Origin: Phoronis australis
Taxonomy: Eukaryota; Phoronida; Phoronidae
Reading direction: 5' to 3'
Length of the DNA stretch: 64,000 nt
Assembly (NCBI GenBank): GCA_002633005.1
Contig: NMRA01000339.1
Coordinates: 86,510-150,509 of the forward strand
The notes beneath the pieces were generated by a model. That model had not been told where the DNA came from and searched no databases. It was given only the letters and a program-made list of their open reading frames with translations. The position numbers and the translations under genes were made by a program. Of the stretch, positions 1 to 12,700 are shown piece by piece (the first letter of the stretch is position 1; each line of letters starts with the position of its first letter).

Positions 1-1230
1 ATTTCAGTCTTGCAGAAAAGGCGGTAGTAACTGAAGAACCCAAAAGTAACAACCACTAACGTCGGAATGGCAGTTTCTGCGATGGAAATTCTTCTCATAT
101 GACCGACAAGTACATGTACAGAGTTTTATTTTTACACTATATGTGCGTATTCAATCCCTTGGCATCTACATTCGAAGCTACATCTACGAGAATATTCGGA
201 ATTAGGCACATGTCCCTATACGCCAAACAATTATGTACAGCTGTGTTTGTGACTGATGGTCTGTAGCACCCCACCAATTAAAAACTGGGTATTGCTATTT
301 GGCTCATGGAATGCTGTGAAAAACTCCCGCAATGATAGCTTACAGTCTCGCTCACTACCTGGCCTACTGTGTGTGAACACGAACATGCTTGTTCATTAAT
401 TTACATCCACACCAAACACCTATGTTGCTTTTCAGTTGGCGTGCTACTGGGGAATCGCCTCCCAGGACCAAAGGAACAGCATTTTTTTCGCATGTCAGTG
501 ATCAACAAACAGGTCTATTTGATCTTTAGTCGTAAAGTTTACTCAGTTTCGTGTTAGGCTTTACGGTAAACCCGCCATTAAAATTAACAGTCAAGGCCAG
601 TTTGAATTTGATTTGTAGTAATGCATCGCATACAGTAGGTCCTAATTCCTAAACCTTTTTGATATGAGAGAACACAATTTTTGAAATTTCACCAATTCAT
701 TTTGCTGATTAGAGGTACAGCCTGACAGTCTCAATCTGAGCATCAGTCTGCAGGGGCTGGGTAATCTAAATTGTGGGTTTGTCATTGTTTGTCCAGTCGC
801 ATTCCGAGAATGTTGCCATTTTCGTATATGTATATGCAAAGGACTTAAAAGACGCCATATATTTGTTCTTTTTGAGGAAACGAAACATCGCTTTGAACAC
901 ACGTGCTCCTGGAGCGTTCAGTTAAACTCAAAGACGTATGGCACCTTCCTGAGCAATTCATGCATATCTTCTTCAGAATGAATTCACTTCACAGCAAAGA
1001 CTTTGAGATTGTAGGATTCAGTTCTTAAAAAAATCTTAAATTTAAAATGCAACACGTACACTAAGCGGCACTTGTGGAGATCACCTGAAGGCACAAGAGC
1101 AAAGAGAAGGCTCCAGAATTTCAATACCGTTGCTCATAGCGTTTTTACCATAATTTTGCTGTCAGAGTAATACATTTAAACTATCTTAAATGTGTGCCAC
1201 TTAAAACGTTAACTTTGTGATTGTTTGTAG
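1..1230. other. Sequence upstream of the first visible MCT exon; no gene seen
   Basis: This should be intron or upstream sequence of the MCT-like gene. I searched for the missing first exon (a GGWGW-type helix 1 followed by a phase 1 donor) and did not see it. Short reading frames here lack any family signature. Confidence 0.5.
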
Positions 1231-4200
1231 GTTCATGCGGCCTTGGATTTCTTGTTTCATCAATCATTAGGACGGTGGGAATATTGTACACTGAGATATT
1301 AGAGGTGTTTAACGTCACTCCAGTTGCGGCATCATGGATTCCATCTCTGGTCTTCTTCTTCATGTTTGCTTTATGTGAGTGCACGATATTGTTTATTGAA
1401 CAAATAATTTAACTTTTTCAAATATGAAGTGTCGAAGTAGTAGGCCCTACTTTACGGTGCATTTGCTCTGTTTAGCTACGAAAATCTACTCTCACAATAA
1501 AACAACTGAAGGCAGCCAGGTGCATGTTGTGCCTGACGTGCGAAGGCCGCTCAGATGGCCCCAATGGGAAGATCACCTGGAATCATCTTTATGCTTTAGG
1601 TTAAAACCGAGCTGTAGAGACTTGGCTTGAGGGTTCAGCATTTTGCCCCAGTGGAATTCGACCTGAAGTAAAGAAAGCAGACACTTATCCCACACAGCCT
1701 CTTCATCTCTCATAAAGTCCGTTGTCGAAATATTCCCGTTATATTAAGAATTCCTTTCCTCACATGACGTACCTGGAATGTGTTACGACACGACTGGTTA
1801 AAAACACCGAGTACGTAGTTTCTCTGATATTACATGGGCGAATCACAAAGTAGTGCAAACTAGAAATCTATACGCCTTACATTTTATCATCTGCAAAACC
1901 TTAATACGAACAACCAAACAATACCGGAAGCCCACAATGTACTTGCTGGTCACAGTCCCTCATGACCCAACACTTGTAGACAGTATCCTGCTACCCACGA
2001 TGCAAGTGACAAGCTCTTAGTTAACTTCCTGTTCGTTAACCCTTGCCCTTTCCAAGACCCTCTTTAAAATCTTCCACGAGATGTCTATGTTGTACAATTT
2101 CTTCTGTACACTGTAGCAAGTATTCAATCTTCGACTACTATATCCCATCTGAATTTTCAAGACTTGCCCAAATTATAATAATATACTAACTTAACGATTG
2201 GCTAATAAAAACCATATGATCTTATCTAATCATATCATTGGCTATTACGATTTGCTCTCAGAAATTTCTAGAACTTTTGGAGTGCAATGACCCCAGAACC
2301 AAAGTGGTAAACATCATCTAAAATAGATATTGACGTCAAAATACATGTCATAAGTTTGACCCATGGTTTTAAAAATACATATGCACAAATTTGGGCAACA
2401 TAAATGGAACTATCTGTACTAATTATTTAATCAATAATTATTCTGACAGTGAAGTTTACGTTTAAAAAAGATTTCCCTAAAATCGACCGAGGTTATATTT
2501 TGCTATGGATGTACCTTTCTCATAAACATGGAATTTTGACTTAAAAAGTGTTAACGTAATGATAATAATAACATATGAATATAAAACATATTTTAATATC
2601 TCCTGATCTGTTTTTCTTTCAGAAAATATATACTTTTACCAGATGACAACTGAAAGCTTATTTTTTTATATACGAGTTAAAATGGAGGCCACTAAATAAG
2701 GTTTGAGATAACCTTAACTTACACTACATCAAATAGCATATTATTTCGCAAGCACGAATAGTTGCACGAACTCATGTTCGGACGCAATCAGAGCCCGGGT
2801 GCAATCGCTGCGCCTCGAGTAAATTTTCCTACGCACATAGTGCGTGACATGAGATTTTATGATCTTGGTCTGAGGAAATAACAAACAGTCCATCCTTTCC
2901 GAGTTCAGAAACGAACCATGTGGGACCAATGTCACGACGGTTAGTAGCCTAAATCGAAACTTATTTTCGACAGCCGATTTATAGCCACATCGAGTCTGAA
3001 TCTGAATTGAATCCAAGATTAGAAACTGATCCCAGATATGCAAAGAGATTGTCTGCACTGAACCCAAACTTCTTTTTCGTTTTTAGCACCAGCAGCTGGA
3101 TGCGTGACTAATAAATTCTCGAACAGGACAACTGCCATCTTGGGTTCAGTCTGTGGAGCATGTGGACTCGTCCTTAGCAGTTTTGTGTATTCCTTGGATC
3201 TGCTCTACATTTGTTTCGGTTTACTTCTAGGTATAGTATCGTTTGAACAACATTTCTCTCATCAGTTCTCTTGTTAAGCTCTTAAAGCCTGTTTTAGGAA
3301 CAATTATACTTGTTATTTACATGTACTTCTCATATAAATTTAACAGTCTATCTGAAGTTACGTAAACCACGTTATATAAAATAATCCCAATTGCTGTTTA
3401 TGAACGATTAACATACGCGCTCATTAATTAAAACACGCTCACTCACTTTTTAATCACATTTATTTAATTACTTACTCATTTACTAGGTTTCAAACTACAT
3501 AAGCCAGAGAGACGACATTCTTTGGTGTTGTATACATGTATGCAAGTGTCGTTATAATGGGACTTGAAATTCTGTCGTAAACACCCTCATGTACAAGTCT
3601 ATGGGTATTTTAAGGACATTTTTAAATGTTTTTAAAATGCCCATAAAAGAAACACCCTCAACTGTAAGTTTGTCGAGTAACCATTGCTTTGTCGTTGAAT
3701 TACCTGGACATCTTAACATTTTTGAGTAGTAAACATAGCGTAAACCTACGTGTAGTCTATATATTTGGGTGGAACGAACGTGTACCGTGCAAATATCAAG
3801 TTACTGCCATACATGTACATGTATGTATGTACTATATGTATGTATTATATGTATGTACTATATGTATGTATTATATGTATGTACTATATGTATGTACTAT
3901 ATGTATGTACTATATGTATGTACTATATGTATGTACTATAAGTATGTACTGTATGTATGTACTACGTGTATGTACTACATGTATGTACTATATGTATGTA
4001 CTATATGTATGTACTATATGTATGTACTATATGTATGTACTATATGTATGTACTATACATGTATGTATGTACTACATGCATGCATGCATGTATGTATGTG
4101 TGTGTTTATGTATTGTATGTATGTACGTGTGTAATACTGATCATCTATTGTAGACCCGCTACAATCCTTTTAGAAAATATACGCTAAGAAATTATCGTGA

Positions 4201-7200
4201 ACGAGTTGACATATTATCTTAAATATCCCGAATGAATTTTTAAAATGTAAAAGTCTAATATTTGGCAGCCAATTGACCACTTTCGAGTCAAATCGCAAGC
4301 CCTGGACTCTGGGTCTAACAGTGTTACTCGAAACTCGACTCGATAATTCCAAGGGCACACCACGCTTTGTGTAACCGTACAAACCTTTCCTCCAACCATG
4401 CAGCGTGATTGTTTAAGCATTGCGCATGAGACAAGTCTTGAGTTCAGAATTTAGGCCCTGGCACCAGTGGCGATTCCGATAATCTCAGAGACGTAACGTT
4501 GCATCATTTACTTTGCTTGTGATATTATTCACGCAAATGATACTTTGCATCACACAAAATAAAACATTTGTCCTACCAACTCACCTCAGAGGATTAAAGG
4601 TAGGGTTAGATGAACACAATAACAGTTTACATTATACATGTACTTGCTGTATCAGGGACGGATCCAGGATTTTTTAAAAATGGGGTCCAAGTCAACAATT
4701 TGAAAATTCTAGATTTGATATCACTAAAACCAAGGGAAAAGGGAGGGTCCAGACTCCCTTGACTCCCTAGATCCGCCTATGTGTATTTCAGAATATTCTC
4801 AATGCGGATAGCATCTACATATACATTCATTGGATGACCTATAAGGAGCTTTATTTCAAATAACATTTCAGTTCTTTTTACTTTCAGGAATTGGTTCATG
4901 TTTCATCTTAAACTCAGCGATTACCGTCGTCCCAGGTTTCTTCAATAAGCGATTAGCTCTCGCGAACGCTCTGGCTGGTTCGGGTGCTGCGGCAGGTGGT
5001 ATAGTCGGTCCGATATTCATACGATATCTCCTGGACGAGTTTGGCTTCAGAGGCTGCTGCCTCATTCTCGGAGGACTGTACTTAAACATGCTGCCATTTG
5101 CTTTTCTGTTTCGCAGCAAGCGCTTGTGCAAGCAGGTCGCTAGAAAAGCCCAAATCCTACAAGACACAACATATGTGCATTGCTCAAATGAAGAGTACGA
5201 AGAAAACGTTATCGTAGTAGGTGCTGAGAATGATGGAGGGTATATAAGTGGAAAATTGCCTGAAGAAAAGGACCATCTAAGTGTTAATTATAGCCGGGTC
5301 CCTGCTCCAACACAATCTGCGCTATACTATACTCCAGTTATGGGAGCTTCCCATCAATCTCTCACAATTATTTCCAAGAACTCGAAGACTTCGATAAATG
5401 ACACTTCTGACAATGAGAATGGTCCGTCGCGATCACCTTGCTGTTGTTGTGGAGAACCTACCAAAATATTTGAGTGGACGCTCTTGAAGAACAAATCTTT
5501 CATCCCAATTCTGTTGGCAACAGGGTTCGCTTATCCGTTCTTTGCCGTATTAATTCCGATGATTCTTCCATCTCACAGTTTACTGTGCGGGCTCTCCAAG
5601 TCGCAAGTAGCGTTGGTAGTTACTATTGGGCCATGCGCTGACCCATTTTTGCGACCATTCATTGGCTGGGTCACAGACTTGAAGAAATTTTCGAGCGTGC
5701 ACCTGTGGAGTAGCGGCTTTGTTCTATTGGCAGCTATTTTTTATGCTCTACCCTTTATCTGCACCTTCGAATTGCTAGTTGTCTTTTCGGTGCTTCACGG
5801 CAGTTTGGCCGGAATGATGTACAGCTTAGTGACTGTTGTATTGGTTCACGAAGTCGGAGGTGACAGTATAGCCAGCTCCATAAGTATCTGCATGCTCTTT
5901 GAAGCTCTCCTCAACCTGACACTTCCTCCTTTCCTCAGTAAGTAACATGTTTCTTGTTTTTTAATCCAGGGAAAAGGAGTACGGTGATTGCGTTAGCTTC
6001 ACCCTACTGCTCCTACAATCAAACAAGAATTGCTTATTTTTTTTAGATGAAAGTTCGTATCATATGCTTTTAATAATTGTCCCTTTACATCCCTGCACTC
6101 TTTTAAATGCACGGTGAGGTTATAACGTTAAGCTTAAAATGTGTGAAAGGTATGGAAAGGTAAGTGGGAAGGAGTCTGTGCCAGCACGCAAACCTAAAAT
6201 GCCGTTGCGAAACCAAAACAACTATCGGGAAACTACTGATGCTGTAACACTTTGTGTCGCATGCCATATAACAAGGATAATATGTAGTGCCAAGTCAATT
6301 TCGCAGTGTTCCAAGAAATGGAATATTGTGATGGTGTGGCGGGACGGTGGGGCAAGCCTTAAAAACTGGACAATGTTCATTCAAAATTAGGACAATGGTA
6401 AAGTATGGGTTAAGCAGGGAGAAGATATAAGGAGAGTGGTCAACATATTTTGAAGTGACAACTGGCTGTAACCCACATCATGGGTGCACCCAGGGGAGGG
6501 GGGGGGGCTCGAACGACCCCCCCATTTGGCTAAGTGGGCAAAAAGGTCCGCCTGTGAGAAACAAAAAGTTCGAAAAAATGAGAAAAAAGTCCACTAAACA
6601 AGCACAAACGCGCAATTCACAGTGATGCGGACGGCTTTTATTTTTTTTAGTCCGCCGGGTATTTTGTTACCACAACGTTAGGAGTTCGAGCCCCTCATAT
6701 TGAAGGCTGGATGCGCGCATGCACATTAATTATAAGAGATTGAATTTGGACATTCATGTGTCAAGAAACGAATAAAGGAAACAACGGGTCTTGACTGCCC
6801 TAAAATGAAACCGAGATAAAAAGAAGACAGGGTACTGTCAGGTATACAAATGATGTTGCGGTCTACATATATTCTACCCACAGTCTGTCTTCATTTAATT
6901 CAAATATTTTTGAGTGATGCAGCTTTTACACATGAGTCGAGTAAAACGTAAACAATATTTACATTCAATTTGCAGTCTAGTAAAACATTTTCAGGCAGAT
7001 ATAAGCTACAGTATCGGTGATTGAAATGCAGTATACAAATATGGTACGACGATTCCGAGGATTGCCTGCTGTCACATGGACCTCGGCATCTTTGACCTCG
7101 GGGAGCAACGCGTTGTCTGACGCCTTTCTATATTTGTTTTATAATACATGACTACTAATCTTTCTTCCCTCTGAGTTTGTTTGTCTCGTATTGGATTATC

Positions 7201-8321
7201 TTGTTTTAGCCCGCTTTGATGTACTAATATCGTCTGTTTTCTTCGTTACTGGGTTTTATCAGTGATTTCTACGACGTTATAAGCTGGCTTCGCTGACCCA
7301 GTTCAGAAGGTAGCAATGTCTCCTACTTCTGCCCGGGCACAAATAGTGACACCTGACGTCCGGACGGCATCATATTCCATGGCCATGTATGGTCAATATT
7401 GCTGTATATCGAAAGTTATCGTACCGCGTTTTCGCCAATCAGAGGACAGAAGTATCAATGGTCGCGTAATAAACTGTAGCAGCTACATACAGATGGTATT
7501 CTAACCTGAAGTGTTTTTACTAAATCTTACATCGGAAAACCTGCTTCAATGTATGTCAGCGTAATATTTGTGCATGCACTTTAGAATTTATTGTTTTGCC
7601 GATGTTCTGTCCTCATCCAGTTTGGTTTCCAAACAATAGGCCCTAACACAAAATGTGTTACGTATCTCTCACTTAACGTTTCAGAATATAGTGAAGCAAT
7701 AACATGGCTGCAGGCAAGCTCAGCTATTTCGGAAAATCTATAAGTTGACGTAGGCGCGTAAAAGCTTTAGTTGTTGCTGATTTCTAAGAAAAAGGAGTAT
7801 ATAGGAGTGCGTTACGTAGGCACAAGAAACTCGCGAAAAGGCAAGACCACGTAAAATCATGCGAGTGAAAGTCGATTTTTTCTTGACTATGCTTGGGACC
7901 TTTTTGATATAGGTCTTTCCTACCAAAATGAAAAAAATGGCTGCAACAGAGAAAATGTTGAGTGAGATAAAACTGATGAATTTATGGAACACAATTCGGT
8001 GTTTACGTTCCATAAGCGAGGTAATTCATTGGTGAGTTGCGTCCACGGAACGCATCCCGGCGTATATTCACCGGATGTTTCAGTGGCACGCCGGCTCTGT
8101 GTAATGAGGCATAAGTCAGCTCATGCAATTATGTAACCATCCGATGGTTTTCTTTATTTGCAGGCATGTTGTTCGAAATATCTGGTTCTTGGACGTCGTC
8201 AATATTCGTATGCGCCTCTGCTACACTTGTAGGATTCATCATCATCGCCGTGCATTTGTTTTTACGCTCTAGAAGGAAACATATAAATAACGTGATTGAA
8301 TTAAGCAACGTTGCTTCATAG
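1231..8321 (+). CDS. Monocarboxylate transporter-like (SLC16/MCT family) gene, 3' four coding exons; 5' exon(s) missing
   Basis: Plasma-membrane carrier of the major facilitator superfamily, expected to move a small monocarboxylate or related solute. Coding exons read from the sequence are 1231-1374, 3087-3230, 4888-5937 and 8164-8321 (TAG stop at 8319). All are flanked by AG/GT, and every intron is phase 1, so the four pieces join in one frame of 498 residues. Exon 1 here covers the end of helix 1 and helix 2. Exon 2 covers helices 3-4. The long exon holds helices 5-11 and the cytoplasmic loop, and the last exon holds helix 12 and a short tail. Family hallmarks include the helix 5 stretch GFFNKRLALANALAGSG and, in helix 8, CADPFLRPFIGW. 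The Asp and Arg there are four residues apart, as in the substrate/proton site of mammalian MCT1. The loop contains a run of four Cys that could be palmitoylated (inference). The first exon, normally bearing the GGWGW motif, was not found in positions 1-1230. The exact substrate cannot be inferred. Confidence 0.9.
3815..4130. repeat. 13-bp minisatellite in MCT intron
   Basis: About twenty near-perfect copies of a 13-bp unit, TATGTATGTACTA, with single-base variants (T for C, G for A). Because 13 is not a multiple of 3, the array is open in all three frames and gives spurious Met/Tyr/Val/Cys repeat proteins with a 13-residue period. It grades into TGCA and TGTA dinucleotide-like sequence at both ends. 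It lies in the intron between exons 3087-3230 and 4888-5937. Confidence 0.95.
4653..4781. mobile_element. Short non-autonomous DNA transposon with 5-bp target duplication (CAGNGGCGGAT family)
   Basis: A 129-bp element beginning CAGGGACGGATCCAGGAT and ending GATCCGCCTATG, so its ends are imperfect inverted repeats. It is flanked on both sides by TGTAT (4648-4652 and 4782-4786), which reads as a 5-bp target-site duplication. It shares termini with the 1000-bp element at 35906-36905 and the nested copy at 27278-27870. It has no coding capacity. It could belong to a hAT-like group with 5-bp duplications or to another superfamily; the transposase is not here to decide. Confidence 0.75.
4888..5937 (+). 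CDS. MCT-like gene, large central exon (helices 5-11)
   Basis: This 350-codon exon starts after the acceptor CTTTCAG and ends at the donor TCA|GTAAGT. It contains the conserved MCT helix 5-6 segment, a hydrophilic loop of about 110 residues rich in Ser, Asn and Glu with a CCCC cluster, and then the second half of the transporter. A single large exon for the loop and C-terminal half is common in SLC16 genes. The reading frame open from 5088 is only the downstream part of it. Codons 5' of that Met (from 4888) are clearly coding, because they encode the most conserved helix of the family. Confidence 0.9.
5938..8163 (+). other. Last intron of MCT-like gene
   Basis: It begins GTAAGTAAC and ends TTATTTGCAG, both good splice consensus. 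Apart from the MITE-like repeat at 6481-6722, no second gene or coding exon could be recognised. Confidence 0.7.
6481..6722. repeat. MITE-like repeat, GCGCACCCAGCC-terminus family, copy 1
   Basis: It starts with TGGGTGCACCCAGGGG and ends with GGCTGGATGCGCGCATG, imperfect inverted ends. The interior shares the stretches AAAAGTCCACTAAACAAGC, GCGCAATTC and a GTTCGAGCCCC-like segment with the copy at 8662-8822. It is intronic in the MCT-like gene (intron 5938-8163). Confidence 0.6.
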
Positions 8322-8661
8322 TTTTAATAAGGCAATGAAACTGTATGTGGTTAATTCTAGTTCGCTTTTCGCACAGTCTTCAGCATTGGAGACAAACGCC
8401 ACAAATTACGAACTTAATTTAATTTAGAGTTGTTACGGAATGCTTTCCGTAAAAGTAACTTGATTTCGGCAACTTCCCGTTCTAAAAACCTGTCTCAGCT
8501 TGACTTGTTCTCAATATGTATACAGCGCTGCAATTACTACCATTGTGATATTAGTGTTACAACAATTAGGAACTGTAGCGCAACTGTGATAAAGGCAACC
8601 AAAAGTAAGCGCTTTATTCAGTTCATTCTGTTGTATACGTTTTGTGTAGCTTGCATTTATT

Positions 8662-8822
8662 ATGCGCACACCCAGGGGTGGAATAAATGTCCCTAAATAA
8701 GCGCAAAAGCGCAATTCGCTGTGGTGCTCCCGTTTTTTTTACTCCGTCCGCTCTTTTGGGAGCAAAAGATCCACAACGTCAGAAATTCGAGCCCCCCATG
8801 GTGAAGGCTGGGTGCGCGCATG
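8662..8822. repeat. MITE-like repeat, GCGCACCCAGCC-terminus family, copy 2
   Basis: A 161-bp repeat with ends ATGCGCACACCCAGGG and GGCTGGGTGCGCGCAT, which are inverted repeats of each other. It is related to copies at 6481-6722 and 42048-42225. It lies about 340 bases after the MCT-like stop codon. Confidence 0.65.
8682..8687 (+). promoter_or_regulatory. Candidate poly(A) signal of the MCT-like gene
   Basis: This is the first canonical AATAAA downstream of the TAG at 8319, about 360 bases into the 3' flank. It lies inside the MITE-like repeat at 8662-8822, so the repeat may supply the gene's polyadenylation signal. That is inference from position only; a variant signal nearer the stop is equally possible. 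Confidence 0.3.
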
Positions 8823-9483
8823 TTTAGCTGAAGTTGTTGAAAGGTTTATTGGCATTAGTTGCCATGGCAACTGTTACGGTAGTATAAACAAAAAGAACCA
8901 CTTTTGAGTTATTCTGATCTAAATTAATATCTATTTACATATTTACAAACATGATAACAAGTTACGCGAAACTTGGAAAGTTGACAGGGTCGAACGTCAG
9001 CACCAGCTGCCCAAAGCTTTAAATTTACGACATCTTCAGTCTTCATCACCAAGGCCTCCTCACTCCATAAGTGCTCCAAAATAATATAGTCAAGTTCCAT
9101 ACACTGACAAGACGCTGCTGTCCGCCCCGTAGCAAAGGCTCGCCACATAAATAAGTAACGTTCATTATTTAGAAAGTATGAAGAAAACATAAAGTCCAGC
9201 CTCAGTGTTCAGATAAATCATGATACACGTCTGCTCACCATCGACGACCAACTAGAACTCCCCGATAAAACTCAAAACTGCCCCCTAGCGGGAATACCTA
9301 ACTTGCAGCAACTATTTTTGGATTTCTAAAATATTACCACTGCTTTTGACATACCAATTAGAAACCTTCGGTTTTAGTTATAAATTCATACAAATCTGTT
9401 GTGCACATTACTATATGTGTGCACAGCTTTTATGTTGTTTCAACAAAGAGGCAGTCTACTTAATCTTGTAACTAAGGGCACTT

Positions 9484-9760
9484 GTTTCTGACATGAATTT
9501 GTCGTCAAAGCTGAAATAATCGATTTCGACAAGTAAAATAACTGGCCTTGGCAAAGATGCAGATTTCAGCTTAACAACCCCCCAAGTTTCAAGGGAGGGT
9601 CACTATAACTACGTTGAACATGGTTGCCTGTTTTTAACATAACTTTGCATTCAAAGCTGAAAATACTTATTTTGACTGGCCAAATACCTGGTTATCAAGC
9701 GAGGGTTACTATAATTAGTACCTTGATCACGATTGTCTGTTTCTAACATCTTATTGACTT
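9484..9760. repeat. Diverged tandem duplication (units of about 120-150 bp)
   Basis: The phrases TGTTTCTGACAT / TGTTTTTAACAT / TGTTTCTAACAT recur at about 9484, 9629 and 9749. Each of the first two is followed by TCAAAGCTGAAA, an AT-rich stretch, and then AGGGAGGGTCACTATAA or CGAGGGTTACTATAA. Units are clearly diverged, so this is an old duplication. Confidence 0.6.
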
Positions 9761-12700
9761 TGCCAACAAACCTAGAATAGAGCCGTCCCGGGCCCGGATT
9801 ACACGGCGATAGAACTCTCCTTTATCCTGGAGGTAAGAAAGCGTGTGGCCCCGTTTTGGAAACCAGGCACATTTTCGAGCGCCTCATATCTGATGTCGAG
9901 AAGGCGAAGAATTTCAAATCACGTCCTCTGGTATTTGTCCTGTTTATCAAACTTTCTCACTTCGGAGTTACAGCACACAGCACAGCATTAATACTTCGTT
10001 GGCATAGCAAGGAGGGATAGAGTAATTCAACCGGGAAAAACTTGTAAAGAATCAACAATAACAAAACCGTGAAAATCCAGTGGTATGAAAACGAGGCAGC
10101 AAATGTGCCTGACGGATGTTTCCGGCATTGTGGGTAAATACAGCGAGATTCGAGTGTCCGATGTGATCCGGGACGGCCCCATTGCTGATTATGGCCAGCT
10201 AATTATTACGATATATTGTTTTCTTGTTTTTTGTGACTGTATTAAAATAAAATACACCACGCAATATCCCAAGGGTCTACTTCATTAAAATATCGTATTT
10301 TAAATATCTTAACTGACACTGCCTCAGCTAAGACTTACGTTAATAAACGCTTTCGGTTTAGACTATGGTGAAAATGTAAAGTTACGACATTTTAGATCCC
10401 GGATGAATTTTCGACGTTTCGGTTGTCGGTGTCCGCCCTGTCATCAGCAAGAGTAAGTTGCATAGTTTGGAATACAGCCTCCACTTGCTTAAAGATATCT
10501 CAAACCTTATTCACAAAAATTGGCCATTTTTACAATATTTCACATATGTCTATCGAAATACCTTAGCTTCATTCTCCGGGAACGTCAAATACGGCATTTA
10601 TATCATGTTGCCTGAAAAAAAGAAGATTTTGCAGAACCAACTTAGAACCGCGTAACCGCGTGGATTTTTGTTTAATAGTTATCCGGGGTCACAGGTTACA
10701 GGGCTGTCATTCAAATCGAATCTCCCGCCAAGTACAGAGCATCTTCGTTTGTACCCTCACTCCTTACATTCACCAAGTCGCCATAACATTGAGTCAACGA
10801 TCTGTACATGTGATACTATAGTGCCGGGGAAAACAAAGACAAAACATTGTCTTGATATCCTGATGAAGTTAAGAGTCCGCATGTATACGACCGCTGAGAA
10901 CGAATACATCGAGTCGCCTCACGCCTCTGTGCGGACATTGTGTTCACGAACACAGAAAGTTGTGAAAAGTGATAAATCCTCAAAGAAATTCCCTAATTCG
11001 ATAGGTAAATTGACATTTCGCTTTGCATGAGTACACCAGTCATATCATCTCTGTAAATAATGAAGTCCTCTATTTTCCACATTTGTTTTTCGTACAAACG
11101 CCTTTTCACGTTCCTATTGGAAACAATTGCGTCTTCTTTGGATAAAAATGTGGTTATGTCTCAGAGCTGTCCGAACGTCCAACACGTAGAGACACTAGAT
11201 GGTCCACTAAAATCTGTTGTTGGATCGACAATTACTGAGTGATTTTGGGAAACTATTTTGCAGGTAAAAAACTTTTATGTGCATGGAGACTACCACAGTC
11301 AATCTAATTTTATTGCCTTGTTTTATACATTTTACTGTAAAGTCTGTTACTATTGAAGTGGTCAATAGTTACCCTATACGCTTATCTTATAGTAAGAACC
11401 AATGTATACTTAAAGTGGTATTCGGCGAGAAATATGTGTTTATGAGATCATCCCCAACGCAGAAACAACCTGAAACTAGCACTGATCGCAGCCAAAAGCC
11501 CTGATGGCGGACGTGAAATCCTTCCAGGAAACTGTGTAGTATTTAAGCGTCAGCGGCAAAGTATGTTAAGCGTATTTACACTCTAAGTCAACAGCCTTGA
11601 TTTCAGTATCTGGCAGACAACAGCGAGAATTGGCGATTTATAGCAAAGTCGAAATTTATTGATTTATTGCTCTGATCATCGATGCTAGTAAACTCAAAAG
11701 GGTCCCTCCTATTCAATCATAATCAGAAAAATGCGTTTCAGCATGTTTGAATATCATTTTTTTCAATTTAGTATGCGAACCCTAGCGGAGGATTTGAACA
11801 CTATGCATGATCCGAGATATAAAAAAGGAACACAAATTGACACTTGACACTTCTCTGCCTGTCCGAGCCCCTAGCCTTATGGTCAATCCACCAACTTGTC
11901 CGCCATCTGATTAACGTTAATTCGAGTAAACTTTGTTTGAGACCGCTTCTGAATGCAAATGTCGTATTAGTCACGGAAATTTCAAAATATCTAAGATGAA
12001 CGTCATGGAAATATCGAAGTATATAAGTTAAACGTAAGTTTACGTTCGTCGTTTCAGTCTAGGCAAATATTACTTTTGCAACCGGAGAAAAATCAAGAAC
12101 AGGTGCACAAACCTGCATATTTTAGAAAGTTAAATGAGGATATTAAAAAGTGTCTGTGTTATCAGAAAGTAATGGAAAACGAAAATCGAACTGCATAACA
12201 GAACAAAACAAGAGGAAACATGAAAATGAGACAAATACCAGAGATGAAAAATTTGACACAGATAACTCGAAGAAGACTTTGTGGTACATGTATAATCGCT
12301 GATTGGACCCCAAAAGAATGTGTCTTAGAGCAAGATGACTGGGTGTATAATGATACTGTTTTAGCTAATTATGTGAAGACACCAACCCAGTTAAAGTGGG
12401 TTCTAAACTCGCCTTCCGTCAAACAGCTTTCTTGAAAACTAATCTCCGTTGAAAAACTTTTCTGATATTGTGTTTGAATCGGTCTGCATGTATAACAATT
12501 TGTGAATCAGCAGTGAACAAAAAACATTGAACATTAACAATATTAATTTCTACGATGGACATAATTACTCATTGAAGTGAAGTACATGATACATAAACAA
12601 TAAATTAAAATACTTCTGGAAATCCACTGAAATATTTCTGAAAACGCTGCTGATCAATCCGCGGAAATCAATCGCGAATCTCTAGTAAGAACCAAGCAGC

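Noticed and set aside
3689-4187. Overlapping Cys/Tyr/Met-repeat reading frames of 76-154 codons
   Set aside because: They are the three frames of a 13-bp minisatellite; no start context, splice partner or family match.
4868-5167. 99-codon minus-strand frame
   Set aside because: Antisense shadow of the most conserved MCT exon.
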